Below are positions 62,697 through 64,000 of a stretch of 64,000 nucleotides of DNA, piece by piece. Numbering within the stretch: position 1 is the stretch's first letter; every line of letters begins with the position of its first letter. The notes beneath the pieces are model-generated. The model was not told the origin of the DNA. It did no database searches and was given only the letters and a program-made list of their open reading frames with translations. This DNA is from Gammaproteobacteria bacterium (GTDB lineage: Bacteria; Pseudomonadota; Gammaproteobacteria; DSM-16500), in contig JAHCAO010000012.1 in the NCBI GenBank assembly GCA_019634835.1, positions 1 through 64,000 on the forward strand. The letters are read 5' to 3'. Both the position numbers and the translations under genes were made by a program.

Positions 62697-64000
62697 ATGT
62701 TTAATCAATCAAACGAGAAGGTAACTCAAGCGCCAATATCAGAATCAGTCAATCGTAGCACGGACGGATTTTTGTTGACAGAAGAAGAAAGAGAAACGGT
62801 ACATAAATTGTTTGAAGAAAAAGGTAAGAAAAGACTTAAGGAACGATTTAAGGAAAGAAAGAAAAGAATTAAGGAGAAAATTAAAGGAATTGCTAAAGAA
62901 GAAAAAGTAGATAATGATCCTAATCCCAATCGCGTTACATTATATTGTGTGCGTAATGGTGAAAGAACTAAATTCGCCATCCTTCAGTTTGAACATCCAA
63001 ACACAAAAGAGCTGCGCCGTTTTGTCGTTTTAAAAAAGCTAGGCCAAGGCGGTAGTGGTAAAGTGAAATTGATGCAAGATCTTGAAACAGGTGAGTGGAT
63101 GGCACTCAAGATTATGACGATGATGGCAGATGGTGTGACATCAGAACACGAAAAAGAAAAAAATAATCTAGTACAATTTCAGCGATCATGTGGCGGTTTT
63201 CATCAAAAAGCAAATCTGCCAAAAGAAAACAAAAAAGGTGAACCTGCATGGACAAAAGCAAAATATTTTTTAGCAATGGAATTAGCGCCTGGAATTGATT
63301 TAAACAAGAAGTTAGTGCAACAGGAAGTGATAAAGATCTATTCTCACGCGAATATTTTTCAGGCTGCATGTGATAACTATACTGCGATAGATGATAATAA
63401 TAAGGTGGATAAAGATCAGAAAGAAGGATTTTTAAAAGCATGGCATGTTATTCCTGTGGAAGGCCAACCAACTAAATTAAAAGTGGTTTATTTTCTGGGA
63501 AATGAACAAAAAGAGAGAATTTTTGATAAAAATGAATTTATAAAACAATGCCAATCGGCGAGCCACTTAAACGATGTGGATTTTCCAAAAATGTTTAATC
63601 CTGAAAGATTAGCAAAAAGCACACAGGTTATTCATGACGTTGAAGATAAACAATTGTTTGGTGAATTAAAAAGGACAATGGGATGTGGTTCTGCTGCTGT
63701 TGTGGATAATCAACGACCATTAGAGAAAGAAGAAGTAGCTAATATTAGTCTCTTGATGGTGCAAGAGGTGAAAAACTTGCATGATAAGGGACTGTGCCAT
63801 CGTGATATTAAACCAGAACAATTTATCTATGATGAGTCTGAGGGTAAAGTCAGCTTAATTGATTTAGGTAGTGCTGTTTTAATGGACGAAGAAGCAAATG
63901 CGATCATTGGTACCACACTATTTTTCTTAGCTCCTGAAATCCTTAAAAAGTCAAAAGTTAACGATCTGAAAGCTACAATAAAACGCTTGTATGAAGAGTA
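62697..64000 (+). CDS. Eukaryote-like Ser/Thr protein kinase (partial, runs off window end)
   Basis: At least 434 codons, open to the window edge. ATG 62697, GGAGAG 6 bases upstream. The N-terminus has a Lys/Arg/Glu-rich helix (residues ~40-70). The kinase shows G-loop LGQGGSGKVKL (residues 115-125), WMALKIM with the ATP Lys near 138, HRDIKPEQF (368-376), DLGS in place of DFG (389-392) and APE (412-414). A ~150-residue insertion separates N- and C-lobe motifs. No signal peptide or membrane helix, so a translocated effector is likely (inference). The last bases TA could complete Tyr or a stop, but a stop here would cut the C-lobe. Confidence 0.85.
   Translation, partial: MFNQSNEKVTQAPISESVNRSTDGFLLTEEERETVHKLFEEKGKKRLKERFKERKKRIKEKIKGIAKEEKVDNDPNPNRVTLYCVRNGERTKFAILQFEHPNTKELRRFVVLKKLGQGGSGKVKLMQDLETGEWMALKIMTMMADGVTSEHEKEKNNLVQFQRSCGGFHQKANLPKENKKGEPAWTKAKYFLAMELAPGIDLNKKLVQQEVIKIYSHANIFQAACDNYTAIDDNNKVDKDQKEGFLKAWHVIPVEGQPTKLKVVYFLGNEQKERIFDKNEFIKQCQSASHLNDVDFPKMFNPERLAKSTQVIHDVEDKQLFGELKRTMGCGSAAVVDNQRPLEKEEVANISLLMVQEVKNLHDKGLCHRDIKPEQFIYDESEGKVSLIDLGSAVLMDEEANAIIGTTLFFLAPEILKKSKVNDLKATIKRLYEE

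Overview
This 64 kb window is AT-rich chromosomal DNA from a gammaproteobacterium, most likely of the order Legionellales (Legionella, Coxiella, Aquicella or Berkiella-like). The order is inferred from three things. There is a legiobactin-type siderophore locus (lbtA-lbtB-lbtC-lbtU). Genes for eukaryote-like proteins (two protein kinases, a SET-domain protein, an anthrax-edema-factor/ExoY-like nucleotidyl cyclase and several large coiled-coil proteins) are scattered among housekeeping genes, as is usual for host-associated Legionellales. The methionine transporter has its permease fused to its binding protein. No rRNA, tRNA, CRISPR array, prophage or complete insertion sequence was seen.

Layout. 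0-6.5 kb: the end of an unknown gene, a Dph6-like ATP pyrophosphatase, a Bcr/CflA-type drug exporter, a 1062-1069-residue effector-like protein, a small helical protein and a PspC protein. 6.7-12 kb: a secreted alpha/beta hydrolase, a small secreted Cys protein, a coiled-coil protein with a hydrophobic hairpin, and a periplasmic protein. 12-15.8 kb: the conserved smpB / ratA-ratB / bamE / fur neighbourhood, interrupted by a third coiled-coil/hairpin protein. 16-31 kb: a zinc phospholipase C, a Ser/Thr kinase, a half-size EamA transporter, a choloylglycine-hydrolase-like enzyme, an alcohol dehydrogenase / ADP-forming acyl-CoA synthetase / alcohol dehydrogenase cluster, an FAD monooxygenase, small secreted proteins, a SET-domain protein and an outer-membrane beta-barrel. 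31.5-38.7 kb: metN, fused metI-metQ, and a three-gene unit with two cation/proton antiporters around a YbdK-type carboxylate-amine ligase. 38.9-45.7 kb: the cyclase toxin homologue, then the Fur-boxed legiobactin locus. 45.8-52.7 kb: yceI-cytochrome b561-yceI, a class III cyclase-like membrane protein, small secreted proteins, divergent serB-like and serA genes, and a lipoprotein. 53-62.5 kb: a complete mdtABC-like RND efflux operon with its TolC/NodT-type outer-membrane factor. The window ends inside a second Ser/Thr kinase.

The most unusual DNA feature is a set of seven intergenic elements of 168-175 bp between 8.9 and 28.3 kb. Each has long, almost perfect inverted arms (about 42-60 bp) and a core with two further hairpins, so a single strand can fold as a three-way junction. 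The seven fall into two sequence families (A: four copies, B: three copies) with the same architecture and the shared hairpin tip GACTCCTGTC. Within a family the core is nearly constant while the arms vary from copy to copy, yet the two arms of one copy still match. Two copies abut or supply the stop codon of the neighbouring gene, and shortened family-B derivatives lie elsewhere in the window. Smaller repeats include a 103-bp TA-flanked MITE-like element, a 25-bp repeat at gene ends and two degenerate palindromic repeat types.

The genes join into a few systems: iron control (Fur at 15.4 kb, with Fur boxes at lbtA and lbtU), cation and oxidative homeostasis (antiporters + YbdK; YceI/b561), multidrug efflux (Bcr-like MFS, mdtABC), serine and methionine supply, and candidate host-manipulation proteins.
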